This document shows, one piece after another, positions 32,640-40,812 of a stretch of 64,000 nucleotides of DNA. A program made the translations under genes and the position numbers. The notes beneath the pieces were generated by a model that had not been told where the DNA came from, made no database searches, and saw nothing but the letters and a program-made list of their open reading frames with translations. Source of the stretch: Sinomonas sp. ASV322 (GTDB lineage: Bacteria; Actinomycetota; Actinomycetes; Actinomycetales; Micrococcaceae); the NCBI RefSeq assembly GCF_030908245.1, contig NZ_JAVFJJ010000006.1, positions 162,542-226,541 of the forward strand, written 5' to 3'. Numbering within the stretch: the first letter of the stretch is position 1; each line of letters starts with the position of its first letter.

Positions 32640-33846
32640 CGACGGCGTCCCGCGCCGCCGCGAAGGCTCGCACTGCGGTCTCGATATCCTCGGGCGCGTG
32701 CGCCGCCGAGAGCTGGACGCGGATTCGCGCCTGACCCTTCGGAACGACCGGGTACGAGAACGCCGTCACGTAGACGCCGTGGGCGAGCATCTCCGCCGCG
32801 ATCCGGCCCGCGAGCGCGGCGTCGCCGAACATGACCGGGACGATCGCGTGCTCGCCGGGAAGCAGCTCGAAGCCCTCCTCGACCATGCGCTGGCGGAACA
32901 GCCCGGCGTTCTCGAAAAGCCGCTCGCGCAGTTCCCCCGAACTTGCGACGAGGTCGAGAGCGCGCATCGTCGCGGCGACGATGGACGGCGCCACCGAGTT
33001 GGAAAAGAGGTACGGCCGGGCCTTCTGGCGGAGGATCGCCACGATCTCGGCACGGCCTGAGACGTAGCCGCCGGACGCTCCGCCGAGCGCCTTGCCGAAG
33101 GTACCGGTATAGATGTCGATTCGGTCGGATGCCCCTGCGTGCTCTGGGGTGCCCGCGCCGGTCGAGCCCATGAATCCGACGGCGTGGGAATCGTCCACCA
33201 TGACCATCGCGCCATAGCGCTCGGCGAGGTCGCAGATCTCTTTGAGCGGCGCTAGGTAGCCGTCCATCGAGAAGACGCCGTCGGTGACGACGAGCGTCCG
33301 CCGCGCGCCGACGCCGTCGTTCATCGCCGCGGCCTCGCGCAGGCGCGCCTCAAGCTCGCCCATGTCCCGGTTCGCATAGCGGAGCCGCGCCGCCTTGCAC
33401 AGCCGTATGCCGTCGATGATCGAGGCGTGGTTGAGGGCGTCGGAAATGACGGCGTCCTCAGGCCCGAGCAGCGCCTCGAAGACGCCCCCGTTCGCGTCGA
33501 AGCAGCTCGAGAACAGGATCGTGTCATCGGTGCCGAGGAACTCGGAGACCCGGTGTTCGAGCGCGAGGTGCGCGTCCTGGGTTCCGCAGATGAAGCGCAC
33601 GGACGCCATGCCGAAACCGCGCTCGTCGAGGGCCTGCTTCGCGGCAGCGATGAGCTCGGGGTGGTCGGCGAGGCCAAGGTAGTTGTTGGCGCAGAAGTTC
33701 AGCACCTCCCCCGCCGGGGCATCGAGCGGGCCGGCCTGGATGTGGGCCGACTGCGGCGAGTCGATGTGCCGCTCCTCCTTGAACGTGCCGGCTGCGCGGA
33801 TCTCCGCGAGCTCTGCGGCGAGCTGCTCCTTGACGCCTGCGAACAT
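32626..33846 (-). CDS. kbl: Glycine C-acetyltransferase (2-amino-3-ketobutyrate CoA ligase)
   Basis: Kbl (406 aa) is a PLP enzyme of the alpha-oxoamine synthase group that cleaves 2-amino-3-oxobutyrate with CoA to glycine and acetyl-CoA. Features: [59 protein letters not shown], and the PLP Lys in [14 protein letters not shown]. Length is normal. It follows tdh on the same strand by 45 bases with a GAGAGGG site before the ATG, forming the two-step threonine degradation pathway. Together they can feed glycine and one-carbon metabolism. Confidence 0.96.
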   Translation of the reverse strand: MFAGVKEQLAAELAEIRAAGTFKEERHIDSPQSAHIQAGPLDAPAGEVLNFCANNYLGLADHPELIAAAKQALDERGFGMASVRFICGTQDAHLALEHRVSEFLGTDDTILFSSCFDANGGVFEALLGPEDAVISDALNHASIIDGIRLCKAARLRYANRDMGELEARLREAAAMNDGVGARRTLVVTDGVFSMDGYLAPLKEICDLAERYGAMVMVDDSHAVGFMGSTGAGTPEHAGASDRIDIYTGTFGKALGGASGGYVSGRAEIVAILRQKARPYLFSNSVAPSIVAATMRALDLVASSGELRERLFENAGLFRQRMVEEGFELLPGEHAIVPVMFGDAALAGRIAAEMLAHGVYVTAFSYPVVPKGQARIRVQLSAAHAPEDIETAVRAFAAARDAVVSSA

Positions 33847-33891
33847 GTGTTTGCCCTCTCTCCTCTTCCCCTGAAAGTCCCGCTGCGCGCC

Positions 33892-34938
33892 CTAAACGCC
33901 CGACCAGTCCAGCACCACTTTGCCGCCGCGGCCAGAACGGGCGACGGCGAAGCCCTCCTCCCAGCGCGAGGCCGGGAGGACGTCGGTCACGACGGCGGCG
34001 ACGTTGCGGTGCAGGACCGGATCGGACGAGAGCATGGCACTCATCGCGTACCAGGTCTCGAACATCTCGCGGCCGTAGATCCCTTTGAGCGTGAGCATGT
34101 GCGTGACGATCTTGCCCCAGTCGACCTCGATCGGCTGCGCTGGGAGCCCGAGCATCGCGATGCGGCCGCCGTGGTTCATGTTCTCGATCATCTCGGGCAG
34201 CGCCGACGGGTGCCCGGACATCTCGAAGCCCACATCGAAGCCCTCGCGCATGCCGAGCTCGCGCTGCGCCTCACGGACGGACATGGTCGAGACGTCGACC
34301 GCGAGATCAACGCCCATCTGGCGCGCGAGTTCAAGCCGCGGCGCCGAGACGTCCGTGATCGCTATCTTGCGCGCGCCCGCGTGCCGGGCGACGGAAATCG
34401 CCATGAGGCCGATTGGCCCTGCGCCGGTGATGAGGACGTCCTCGCCGACAAGCGGGAAGCTCAAGGCCGTGTGAACAGCGTTGCCGAACGGGTCGAAGAT
34501 CGCGCCGAGCTCGGGCGTAATGGAGGGATCGTGGTGGACCCACACGTTCGTCTCGGGGATCACGACGTACTCGGCGAACGCTCCGTCGCGCTGCACCCCG
34601 ACGCTCTGGACGTTGATGCACATCTGCCGGCGGCCCGCGCGGCAGTTTCGGCACATTCCGCACACGATGTGGCCCTCGCCCGAGACGCGATCGCCCACCT
34701 TGACTTCACGCACTTCACCGCCGACTTCGACGACCTCGCCGTAGAACTCGTGGCCGGGGATGAGGGGGACGTTGATCATGGACTGCGCCGTCGCGTCCAT
34801 GGCCTGGATGTGGAGGTCGGTGCCACAGATGCCCGTCGCGAGGACGCGGATCTTGACATCGGCGGGCCCGGCATTCGGCTCGGGGCGCTCGACGAGCTCA
34901 AAGCCGGGCTGGGGGCCGGCCTTATAGAGGGCTTTCAT
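33892..34938 (-). CDS. tdh: L-threonine 3-dehydrogenase
   Basis: Tdh (348 aa) is a zinc-dependent medium-chain dehydrogenase that oxidises threonine to 2-amino-3-oxobutyrate with NAD+. Catalytic zinc residues appear in [11 protein letters not shown] and [12 protein letters not shown], the structural-zinc Cys cluster in [14 protein letters not shown], and the nucleotide site in [20 protein letters not shown]. The ATG at 34938 is preferred over a TTG four codons upstream. With kbl it forms an operon. A motif at 34997-35012, also found at the lysR gene 3 kb away, sits upstream of it. Confidence 0.96.
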   Translation of the reverse strand: MKALYKAGPQPGFELVERPEPNAGPADVKIRVLATGICGTDLHIQAMDATAQSMINVPLIPGHEFYGEVVEVGGEVREVKVGDRVSGEGHIVCGMCRNCRAGRRQMCINVQSVGVQRDGAFAEYVVIPETNVWVHHDPSITPELGAIFDPFGNAVHTALSFPLVGEDVLITGAGPIGLMAISVARHAGARKIAITDVSAPRLELARQMGVDLAVDVSTMSVREAQRELGMREGFDVGFEMSGHPSALPEMIENMNHGGRIAMLGLPAQPIEVDWGKIVTHMLTLKGIYGREMFETWYAMSAMLSSDPVLHRNVAAVVTDVLPASRWEEGFAVARSGRGGKVVLDWSGV

Positions 34939-35259
34939 GAGCCTATTCAAGGCCAGCCGATGGCTTAGAACAACAGCAGGTGTCTCAAGGGACGGTTTAG
35001 GAATTGCTTATGTCGGAGCTCCCCCGCGCCCGACCGCTATGGTGGACCGGTCCTGCTGGGATCGCTGGCGGGCAAGCAAACAACCTAGCCGCACATGATG
35101 GGTTTTCGAGTTTCGCGGGTCCGTCGGAATTGGTCATGTAAATTCTGGCGTGATGGGGTCGCCACGCGTCGCCATCCGCGCATACAGAAAGTGCGCGCGA
35201 CGGCGCGGGTCAACTGACGCCGTCGGCGAGAAGCAGCTTGGGCGAGAAATGGGGACGGC
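34939..35259. other. Gap between tdh and the secreted HELAE protein
   Basis: This 321-base divergent gap must hold both promoters. I see one notable element, the AT-rich 16-mer at 34997-35012. A short frame after it (ATG at 35011, about 45 codons) is Pro/Trp/Gly-rich and unlikely to be real. There is no clear terminator, RNA gene or repeat. Confidence 0.5.
34997..35012. promoter_or_regulatory. Shared AT-rich 16-mer upstream of tdh
   Basis: TTAGGAATTGCTTATG lies 59 bases upstream of the tdh start and matches TTAGGATTTGCTTATG at the lysR start (38175-38190) at 15 of 16 positions. It could be an operator for the LysR protein or one side of an insertion flanked by direct repeats. Confidence 0.4.
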
Positions 35260-36540
35260 ATGGGGTACAGACGGGTCTTCGGTCGGGTCGTTGCACGCGT
35301 TGACATGGTGCTAGGGGCGAGCGGTCGCGGATTGCGAGCCTCGTTCCGACGGCTCACATTGGCGGCGGTCCTCATCGCCGTGTCTTGCCTGACCGGTCAG
35401 GTGGGTGCTGAGGCCGCAACGCTTCCACCACCACCGACCGGCACGACTGCGCAGCCTCATCTCACATACGGCGGTGGGGCGATCGTGAGTGACATCCAGG
35501 TGGTACAGGTGCTATGGGGCACCGGAACGTACCTGCCGCAGGTGCAGCGGACGACGGCGCCGAGCGTCGCATCGTTCTATGCCTCGGTCCTCGGCGGGCC
35601 CTCGCCGCTCAACTCGTGGCTCGACGCCGACTACAACACGGCCGGCGGCACGAACCAGCACTTCGGCACGGGCACCTTCGCGGGGCAATATCTGATCAGC
35701 CCCTCAACCGGCACGATGGTGGACGACTCACAGATCCAGTCCGAACTGCGCACCCAGATCGCGGCAGGAAACCTGCCGAGTCCGGCAGTCGACGCCGCTG
35801 GCCGAGACAGGACCTACTATTCGATTTTCTTCCCAGCCGGGACAGTCGTCACGGTGCGCGGGATGAGCTCGTGCGCGTACTTCGGCGGCTACCACAACGC
35901 CGTTCCAGGGACCGCCGGCACGCCGACCTTCGCGTACGGGGTCCACCCGGACATGACAGCGTGCCCGTACTACGGGCCGTCGGCATGGGAGAGTACGACC
36001 ATCATCGCCTGGCATGAACTTGCGGAAACGATGACGAATCCCGGGACCCTCGCGGCAGGGTACGGCTGGGTCAACTCCAACGGCGGCGGCAGCGAGATCG
36101 CCGATATCTGCACGGGAACCGTCGGCACCACGACGGGGATCGACGGGCTCAGCTACGCGGTGCAATACCTCTGGAGCAATTCCCGCAATGCGTGCTACCT
36201 CCCCGACGACTTCGCGATCTCCACGCCACTCACCGCACCGCTCCAGGCGGGACCCCGAACATCGTCCATCTCGATCTCCACGAGGGTGACCTCGGGTGGC
36301 CCTGCCACGATCACCTTGTCGGTCAGCGGGGCCCCTCGGGGCCTCGCGGCATCAATCCCCGCCTCGGCAACCAGCGGGACTACCGTCCAGTTGAGCCTCA
36401 GGGCCAACGACAGCATCTCCGCGGGGACCTACCCGCTGACGATCACCGGAACCTCATCCGACGGCATCAGCCATGCCGCGGTCGTTACCGTGGTCGTCAC
36501 GGCAGCCGCGCAGCACGGGCGGGCCCTCGGACGCACATGA
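35260..36540 (+). CDS. Secreted protein with HELAE motif (EXORDIUM-like, uncertain)
   Basis: This 426-aa protein has an N-terminal signal peptide after a basic stretch (RASFRRLTLAAVLIAVSCLT, probable cleavage after GAEA). The first domain has YGGGAIVSDIQVVQVLWGTG, FGTGTFAGQYLIS and the central WHELAETMTNPG, followed by GSEIADICTG. HELAEx(M/V)TxP is typical of bacterial relatives of plant EXORDIUM / phosphate-induced proteins and could bind a metal. The C-terminal 110 residues (ATITLSVSGAPRGLAASIP) look like an Ig-like surface domain. It may act on cell wall or outside polymer. No obvious partner lies next to it. Confidence 0.6.
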   Translation: MGYRRVFGRVVARVDMVLGASGRGLRASFRRLTLAAVLIAVSCLTGQVGAEAATLPPPPTGTTAQPHLTYGGGAIVSDIQVVQVLWGTGTYLPQVQRTTAPSVASFYASVLGGPSPLNSWLDADYNTAGGTNQHFGTGTFAGQYLISPSTGTMVDDSQIQSELRTQIAAGNLPSPAVDAAGRDRTYYSIFFPAGTVVTVRGMSSCAYFGGYHNAVPGTAGTPTFAYGVHPDMTACPYYGPSAWESTTIIAWHELAETMTNPGTLAAGYGWVNSNGGGSEIADICTGTVGTTTGIDGLSYAVQYLWSNSRNACYLPDDFAISTPLTAPLQAGPRTSSISISTRVTSGGPATITLSVSGAPRGLAASIPASATSGTTVQLSLRANDSISAGTYPLTITGTSSDGISHAAVVTVVVTAAAQHGRALGRT

Positions 36541-36811
36541 CGGCGCCGACCTCAACCACAGCCCCGATGAATCATCGAGGCTAGATTGTCGGGGCCGTGA
36601 GCTATGGGCGACCGTCTCTGTCCTGGCGCGGCGCCCCCGAATCGGTGCGATCGGCTTCATCATCGTCGGAATGAGCGGTGCCGTCTTCCTGTCCGCGAGC
36701 AGGCTCGGCTTTCCCGCGTCGTCTTCGGTGTGGCTTTGGATCATCGTGGCGTTGGGGATGGCAACTTTGGGCCTCGTCGAAAGCGTCGATGCTCAGAAGG
36801 ATCCGGACTAG
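36473..36811 (+). CDS. Possible small two-helix membrane protein (doubtful start)
   Basis: Two good transmembrane helices are encoded near the 3' end (IGAIGFIIVGMSGAVFLSAS and VWLWIIVALGMATLGLVE), followed by SVDAQKDPD. The only in-frame standard start is the ATG at 36473, inside the end of the secreted-protein gene, and the first 50 residues look non-native (Arg/Ser/Pro-rich). It may be a truncated or 5'-degenerate gene. The membrane part itself looks real. Confidence 0.35.
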   Translation: MPRSLPWSSRQPRSTGGPSDAHDGADLNHSPDESSRLDCRGRELWATVSVLARRPRIGAIGFIIVGMSGAVFLSASRLGFPASSSVWLWIIVALGMATLGLVESVDAQKDPD

Positions 36812-36907
36812 AGATCCCCGTTCCCGGACGGCCGCCGTCAACGCCGACGATGGGGATCGGCGCGGCGGGCAGGCAAGCCGCCAAAGAATTTCGTTCAATT
36901 TCAGCTT

Positions 36908-36938
36908 TTGAAATTATGGTAGATCTTTTGGATACGAT
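36908..36938 (+). promoter_or_regulatory. Candidate leaderless promoter of the ATPase gene
   Basis: TTGAAA (36908-36913) and TACGAT (36933-36938) are separated by 19 bases. The predicted start site falls seven to eight bases after the -10, at the GTG of 36946. The surrounding 40 bases are AT-rich against a GC-rich background. Confidence 0.4.
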
Positions 36939-36945
36939 GGACCGT

Positions 36946-38124
36946 GTGGACCCTTCCCTCAATCCCTTCGCCCCCGGCTCAGGAGTCAAACCTCCTGCTC
37001 TTGTAGGGCGACAGATGGAGATCGACGCCTTCGATCTTCTCGTCGCGCGTGCAAAGGCCAACGCCGCAGGCGATCGCGGCATCCTGTTGACAGGTCTCCG
37101 GGGCGTAGGCAAGACGGTTCTCCTGAACGTGTTCTCCGACATCGCTCGCCGCCACGGATGGCTCGTCGTGCAATTCGAGGCGCAGCCGGGCGACGAGGAG
37201 GGGCGCGCCGCACGGAAGAAGCTCGCACGGGAACTCCAGCTTGGAGCCCGCCGGCTGCGCCCCACCCCGGCGTGGTCCCATCTGCGTGAGCAAGGGCTCG
37301 GCAGCATCTCAAATCTCTCGGTCTCGCTCGGGCTCCAGGGCCTCACGGCGGATCTCAAGTTCGCGCCAGGGCGGGCCGACTCGAGCGATCTGGACATCGA
37401 CCTCGAGGAACTCGTCGAAGACATCTGCAGTTCCATGCGAAAAGCCCGCGCCGGATTCGCCCTCGTCATCGACGAGATGCAGGACCTTGACGAGGGCCTT
37501 CTCGGCGCCCTGCTGGCCGTTCAGCACACGGCCGGGCAGAGGGGCTGGCCGTTCTTCATCATCGGAGCGGGCCTGCCGTCGCTTCCAGGCCGGTTGAGCG
37601 AAAGTCGCTCGTACGCGGAGCGCCTGTTCCACTATCGACAGATCGGGCGACTTGAGCATTCGGCAGCATCGGACGCGCTCACCCTTCCGATCGCCCGGCT
37701 CGGCGGAATCCTGGGCGGGGATGCTCTCGACACCGTGCTCAAGGCGGCGGGCGGATACGCCTACTTCCTGCAGGCCTACGGACGCACCCTCTGGGAGACC
37801 GCATCGGATCGGGAGATCACCGTCGGAGACGCCCGTCTTGCCGTGGAACTCGGCACCGCCGACCTTGACCAGGGATTCTTCGTGGCTCGCTGGCAACGGG
37901 CGACCCGGGCAGAGAGAGCGTACCTTCGGGCGATGAGCCAAGACGGAGACGGCCCCACCGCGACAGCCAACCTCATCGGCCGGCTCAAGAAGGACCACAG
38001 CTCTCTCACGAGCCAGCGGGCGAGACTCATCGACAAGGGAATCATCTTCGCCCCCGAACACGGTCAGGTTCAGTTCACCGTGCCCGGGATGGGATCCTTC
38101 ATCAGTCGACAGAAGGACGAGTAG
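36946..38124 (+). CDS. AAA+ ATPase, Orc1/Cdc6-like
   Basis: This 392-aa protein starts DPSLNPFAPGSGVKPPALVG, then RQMEIDAFDLLVARA, Walker A LTGLRGVGKTVLLN, Walker B with sensor region FALVIDEMQDLDEG, sensor 1 in PFFIIGAGLPSLP, and a C-terminal winged helix (ATANLIGRLKKDHSSLTSQ). This family is widespread in actinobacteria as a single gene of unknown role, related to archaeal Orc1/Cdc6 and STAND-like ATPases. I chose GTG 36946 because it matches a leaderless promoter and family N-termini; ATGs at 36916 and 36937 are alternatives. It is flanked by accessory genes. Confidence 0.85.
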   Translation: MDPSLNPFAPGSGVKPPALVGRQMEIDAFDLLVARAKANAAGDRGILLTGLRGVGKTVLLNVFSDIARRHGWLVVQFEAQPGDEEGRAARKKLARELQLGARRLRPTPAWSHLREQGLGSISNLSVSLGLQGLTADLKFAPGRADSSDLDIDLEELVEDICSSMRKARAGFALVIDEMQDLDEGLLGALLAVQHTAGQRGWPFFIIGAGLPSLPGRLSESRSYAERLFHYRQIGRLEHSAASDALTLPIARLGGILGGDALDTVLKAAGGYAYFLQAYGRTLWETASDREITVGDARLAVELGTADLDQGFFVARWQRATRAERAYLRAMSQDGDGPTATANLIGRLKKDHSSLTSQRARLIDKGIIFAPEHGQVQFTVPGMGSFISRQKDE

Positions 38125-38174
38125 CCGCTCGGCGCCTCGAAATTTAGCAAGTCCTCGGCGTTGAAGAGAACGCC

Positions 38175-38190
38175 TTAGGATTTGCTTATG
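38175..38190. promoter_or_regulatory. Shared AT-rich 16-mer at the lysR start
   Basis: TTAGGATTTGCTTATG ends in the lysR start codon, and its AGGA may serve as the ribosome site. The near-identical copy upstream of tdh (34997-35012), where no real gene starts, makes a regulatory or insertion-boundary meaning worth testing. A related ATTTGCTTATG occurs on the minus strand at 32123-32133. Confidence 0.35.
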
Positions 38191-39132
38191 GATGTCCGGC
38201 AGCTGCAGATCCTTCGCGAGCTCGGGGAACTCGGGAGCGTCAAGGCCGTCGCGGAGGAACTGCTCGTCACGCCGTCCGCGGTCTCGCAGCAGCTCGCCCT
38301 CCTGACCCGCAGCGCGGGGGTGCCCCTCACGCGCAAGGAGGGCCGCAATCTCGTCCTCACTGACGCAGGCAAGGTGCTCGCCGAGGCGGGCGGCGCCGTC
38401 GTCCGCGCGATGGCCGACGCGCGCGCTGCCATCGGCGCCTACCACGAGGATCCGGCCGGGACGGTCTCGGTGAGCGCATTCCATTCGGCGGGGCAGGCTC
38501 TGTTCGGGCGGCTCACCGCACGCCTCGCCGCAGGGAAGGACGACGACGGCGCCGCCCCGCGCCTCCGGCTCGCCGACGAAGACGTCCCCCAGCACAGCTT
38601 CCCAGCGCTTACAGCAAGATACGACCTCGTGCTCGCGCACCGGATGGCGCACAGCGAGGCGTGGCCGACCGACCGGCTCGTCGTGGTACCCCTCGTGCGC
38701 GAGCCCTTCGACGTCGCGGTCCCGGTGGGCCACCCGCTCGCCGAGAGGACCTCGCTCACTCCCGAGGAGGTCGCGCGCGAGGCCTGGGTCTCGAGCCGCC
38801 CTGGCTACTCCCCCGCCGACGTCCTCGCCACGATCGGCGCCGTCGCGAGCCACGCGCCCGAGGTGGCCCACCGCATCAACGACTACTCGACGGTCGCGGC
38901 CGTCGTCGCCGGCGGCGGAGTGCTCGGCCTGCTCCCCCGCTACACCGCGGCCATCGGGCTGCCGGCCGGCGTCGTCCTCCGCCCCCTCGAAGGCATCGCG
39001 ACGCGGCGAAGCATCGACCTGCTCGTGCGGCCCGAGAACGCGCGACGACGTTCCGTGCAGACTGTTGCTGAGGCATTGCGGGTGCTTGTCGACGAACTTG
39101 TCGAGGCCGTTGAGAGGCGGACCCGCGACTGA
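38188..39132 (+). CDS. LysR-family transcriptional regulator
   Basis: This 314-aa regulator has an N-terminal winged HTH (VRQLQILRELGELGSVKAVA, LLVTPSAVSQQLALLTRSAG, LVLTDAGKVL) and a C-terminal effector-binding domain (FDVAVPVGHPLAERTSLTPE). Usual LysR length. The ATG at 38188 follows TTAGGA. Members next to tdh-kbl may respond to threonine or glycine; here it is separated from tdh by a 3-kb block of accessory genes but shares the 16-mer with the tdh promoter. It converges with the 39140 gene with only seven bases between. Confidence 0.92.
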   Translation: MDVRQLQILRELGELGSVKAVAEELLVTPSAVSQQLALLTRSAGVPLTRKEGRNLVLTDAGKVLAEAGGAVVRAMADARAAIGAYHEDPAGTVSVSAFHSAGQALFGRLTARLAAGKDDDGAAPRLRLADEDVPQHSFPALTARYDLVLAHRMAHSEAWPTDRLVVVPLVREPFDVAVPVGHPLAERTSLTPEEVAREAWVSSRPGYSPADVLATIGAVASHAPEVAHRINDYSTVAAVVAGGGVLGLLPRYTAAIGLPAGVVLRPLEGIATRRSIDLLVRPENARRRSVQTVAEALRVLVDELVEAVERRTRD

Positions 39133-39139
39133 ATTCGAC

Positions 39140-39760
39140 TCAGGACGTGCTCGACGGCGACGGCGAGCCCGGCTGCCTCTTGTCGAGATGCTGGCCTGGT
39201 ACGTGACGCATCATGGGTGTGAAGGGGCCCTTCTTGATCTGTTGGGCCACGTAGTCGCTGCCGGATTGGACGGCGCGAACCATGATCTTGTCGCCCTTCG
39301 AGACGTCGCCGGGCTTGAAAGCGCCGCCACGCGGCTGATTCTTGCCAAGGAACTTGGTCGAGCTGTTGAGGACGTAGGTCTGGGTGAAGCCGTCGTCGCT
39401 CTTGACCGTGACTTTCGTGTCGCTCACGTCCGTGACCGTGCCGCGCTGGATGAAGATGGTCTGAATCGTGCCGTCCGGCTTCTTGACCGTCATCTGGCCG
39501 TGGAGGGTCTGAGCACCGAATTGGCCCGCGCCCGGCTTGCCAAGATGCTCGCCTGGATGCGCGCTCGGGCTCGCCGACGCCGGCGCGCTTGGCGTCGCGC
39601 TCCCTGTCGCGTCGGCGGCCCATACCGCGGCGCCGCCCGCCCCGGCCAATCCGAGGGCGACCGCTCCGATGACCAGCCCCCGCCGGAATCGCCGCGGGGG
39701 AAGCTGCGACGTGGGCGGCGTCGGGGGAAGGGGAGGAATCGGCGGGAACGCGTTGCTCAT
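39140..39760 (-). CDS. Membrane-anchored protein with DUF5666-like beta domain
   Basis: This 206-aa protein has a Pro-rich cytoplasmic N-terminus, one transmembrane helix (GLVIGAVALGLAGAGGAAVW) and an outside part with an Ala/Ser/Pro linker. The C-terminal beta-rich domain reads KPDGTIQTIFIQRGTVTDV, DTKVTVKSDDGFTQTYVLN and FKPGDVSKGDKIMVRAV, an OB-like fold similar to DUF5666 proteins. No catalytic residues are visible. The ATG at 39760 is chosen; a GTG seven codons earlier is possible. The role is unknown, perhaps envelope-associated. Confidence 0.75.
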   Translation of the reverse strand: MSNAFPPIPPLPPTPPTSQLPPRRFRRGLVIGAVALGLAGAGGAAVWAADATGSATPSAPASASPSAHPGEHLGKPGAGQFGAQTLHGQMTVKKPDGTIQTIFIQRGTVTDVSDTKVTVKSDDGFTQTYVLNSSTKFLGKNQPRGGAFKPGDVSKGDKIMVRAVQSGSDYVAQQIKKGPFTPMMRHVPGQHLDKRQPGSPSPSSTS

Positions 39761-39864
39761 GACTCCATCATCGCGCGACACGCGGGCGCAGACGCCGATC
39801 CTCAGGCACTCGAATGCAGATTCACAGGCTCATCAAAGGTCCGGCAGGATGGGTTTTCGAAGGA

Positions 39865-40236
39865 TCAGTTCTCGAAGAGGCAGAACGGGTGACCGGCGGG
39901 GTCGAAGAAGACGACGACGTCGTCCTGCGGCTGATGCTCCGCACGCTTCGCCCCGCACTCCTTCGCGTGCGCCACGGCCTTCTCGAGATCCTCGACCTTG
40001 AGGTCGAGGTGCATCATCATCTGCTGCTCCCCGGGCCGCTCAGGCCAGACCGGCCGCCGATAGTCCTCCTCAAGCTGGAACGAGAGCTTCGCGCCGCCTG
40101 CGGGGTTCACGACCGTGGCCCACTCCCGCTCGTCGTCGCCAAGCTCCCAACCGAGCAAGTTGGCGTAGAAGCGCGCGAGCTGCTGCGGATCCGGAGCGCC
40201 CAGGACCGTCGCATGCAGGGTGATCGGGGTCTTCAT
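39865..40236 (-). CDS. VOC-family (glyoxalase/bleomycin-resistance-like) protein
   Basis: This 123-aa single VOC unit opens with ITLHATVLGAPDPQQLARFY and closes with VVFFDPAGHPFCLFE, with EQQMMMHLDLKVEDLEKAVA in the middle. The layout is that of small glyoxalase-like enzymes or antibiotic-binding proteins acting as dimers. No substrate can be assigned. It is similar in plan to the VOC protein at 56063-56440 (same closing motif DPxGxxFCL). The ATG at 40236 is clear. Confidence 0.88.
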   Translation of the reverse strand: MKTPITLHATVLGAPDPQQLARFYANLLGWELGDDEREWATVVNPAGGAKLSFQLEEDYRRPVWPERPGEQQMMMHLDLKVEDLEKAVAHAKECGAKRAEHQPQDDVVVFFDPAGHPFCLFEN

Positions 40237-40364
40237 GCGGCAAGCGTAGGACGACGGCCTCGGCGCGGGGAGGGCGCAGAACGACTTCCCAGCGCGAGCA
40301 ATCTCGCCACATGAGGATTTCCCGACATGGAGTGCTGGTACAACTGGGTGGTAGGGGGTAGAAC

Positions 40365-40589
40365 ATGAGTTTTCAGGTCGTCGCAGCCGTGGCCTGCAGT
40401 CTGCTCATTTCCGTGATCGCATTCTGTGGCAATGCGCTCCGCGGCCACTTCAGCAAAGCTTCCCCGCATTACCTCAGGGCGACTCCTATGCCATTGTCAA
40501 GCTGGATCGCACTCATTGTTGGGTCCGGCGCAGTCCTAGCCTTCGCATCGATGGCAATCCTTGGCGTGGCGGCCACATTCAGGCCATGA
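40365..40589 (+). CDS. Small two-helix membrane protein, 74 aa
   Basis: Two transmembrane segments (MSFQVVAAVACSLLISVIAF and SSWIALIVGSGAVLAFASMA) are separated by a basic loop (ALRGHFSKASPHYLR). A strong AGGGGGT site precedes the ATG. I do not recognise it. It is followed by a 24-base perfect hairpin that may terminate its transcript, and by gatB converging from the other strand. Confidence 0.6.
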   Translation: MSFQVVAAVACSLLISVIAFCGNALRGHFSKASPHYLRATPMPLSSWIALIVGSGAVLAFASMAILGVAATFRP

Positions 40590-40676
40590 ACTCCTGAGAT
40601 CAGCGGCTTGATAGGCGAACAGCCACAGGGGCCATCGACCCGGCCATGTGAATCGACAGGTCAAAATTAGCGGGCG

Positions 40677-40726
40677 CCCTTAGCCGCAATGGTGCCGCGG
40701 ACCCGCGGCACCATTGCGGCTAAGGG
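40677..40726. terminator. Perfect 24-base hairpin between convergent genes
   Basis: Arms 40677-40700 and 40703-40726 (CCCTTAGCCGCAATGGTGCC continuing GCGG) are perfect reverse complements around a two-base loop. It sits after the small membrane gene and before the end of gatB. No T-tract is evident, but the stem is exceptionally stable. The two-base loop and perfect symmetry also fit a mobile palindromic repeat. Confidence 0.7.
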
Positions 40727-40752
40727 GCACCGATGCTCATTCCCGGGAAAGC

Positions 40753-40792
40753 CAAGGGCCGCGGGGATCCGGTTGGAACCCCGCGGCCCTTG
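40753..40792. terminator. Terminator-like hairpin downstream of gatB
   Basis: CAAGGGCCGCGGGG (40753-40766) pairs perfectly with CCCCGCGGCCCTTG (40779-40792) around a 12-base loop, 20 bases beyond the gatB stop. It probably ends the gatCAB transcript. Confidence 0.65.
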
Positions 40793-40812
40793 CGACCCCT
40801 ATGCGCGCCGGC

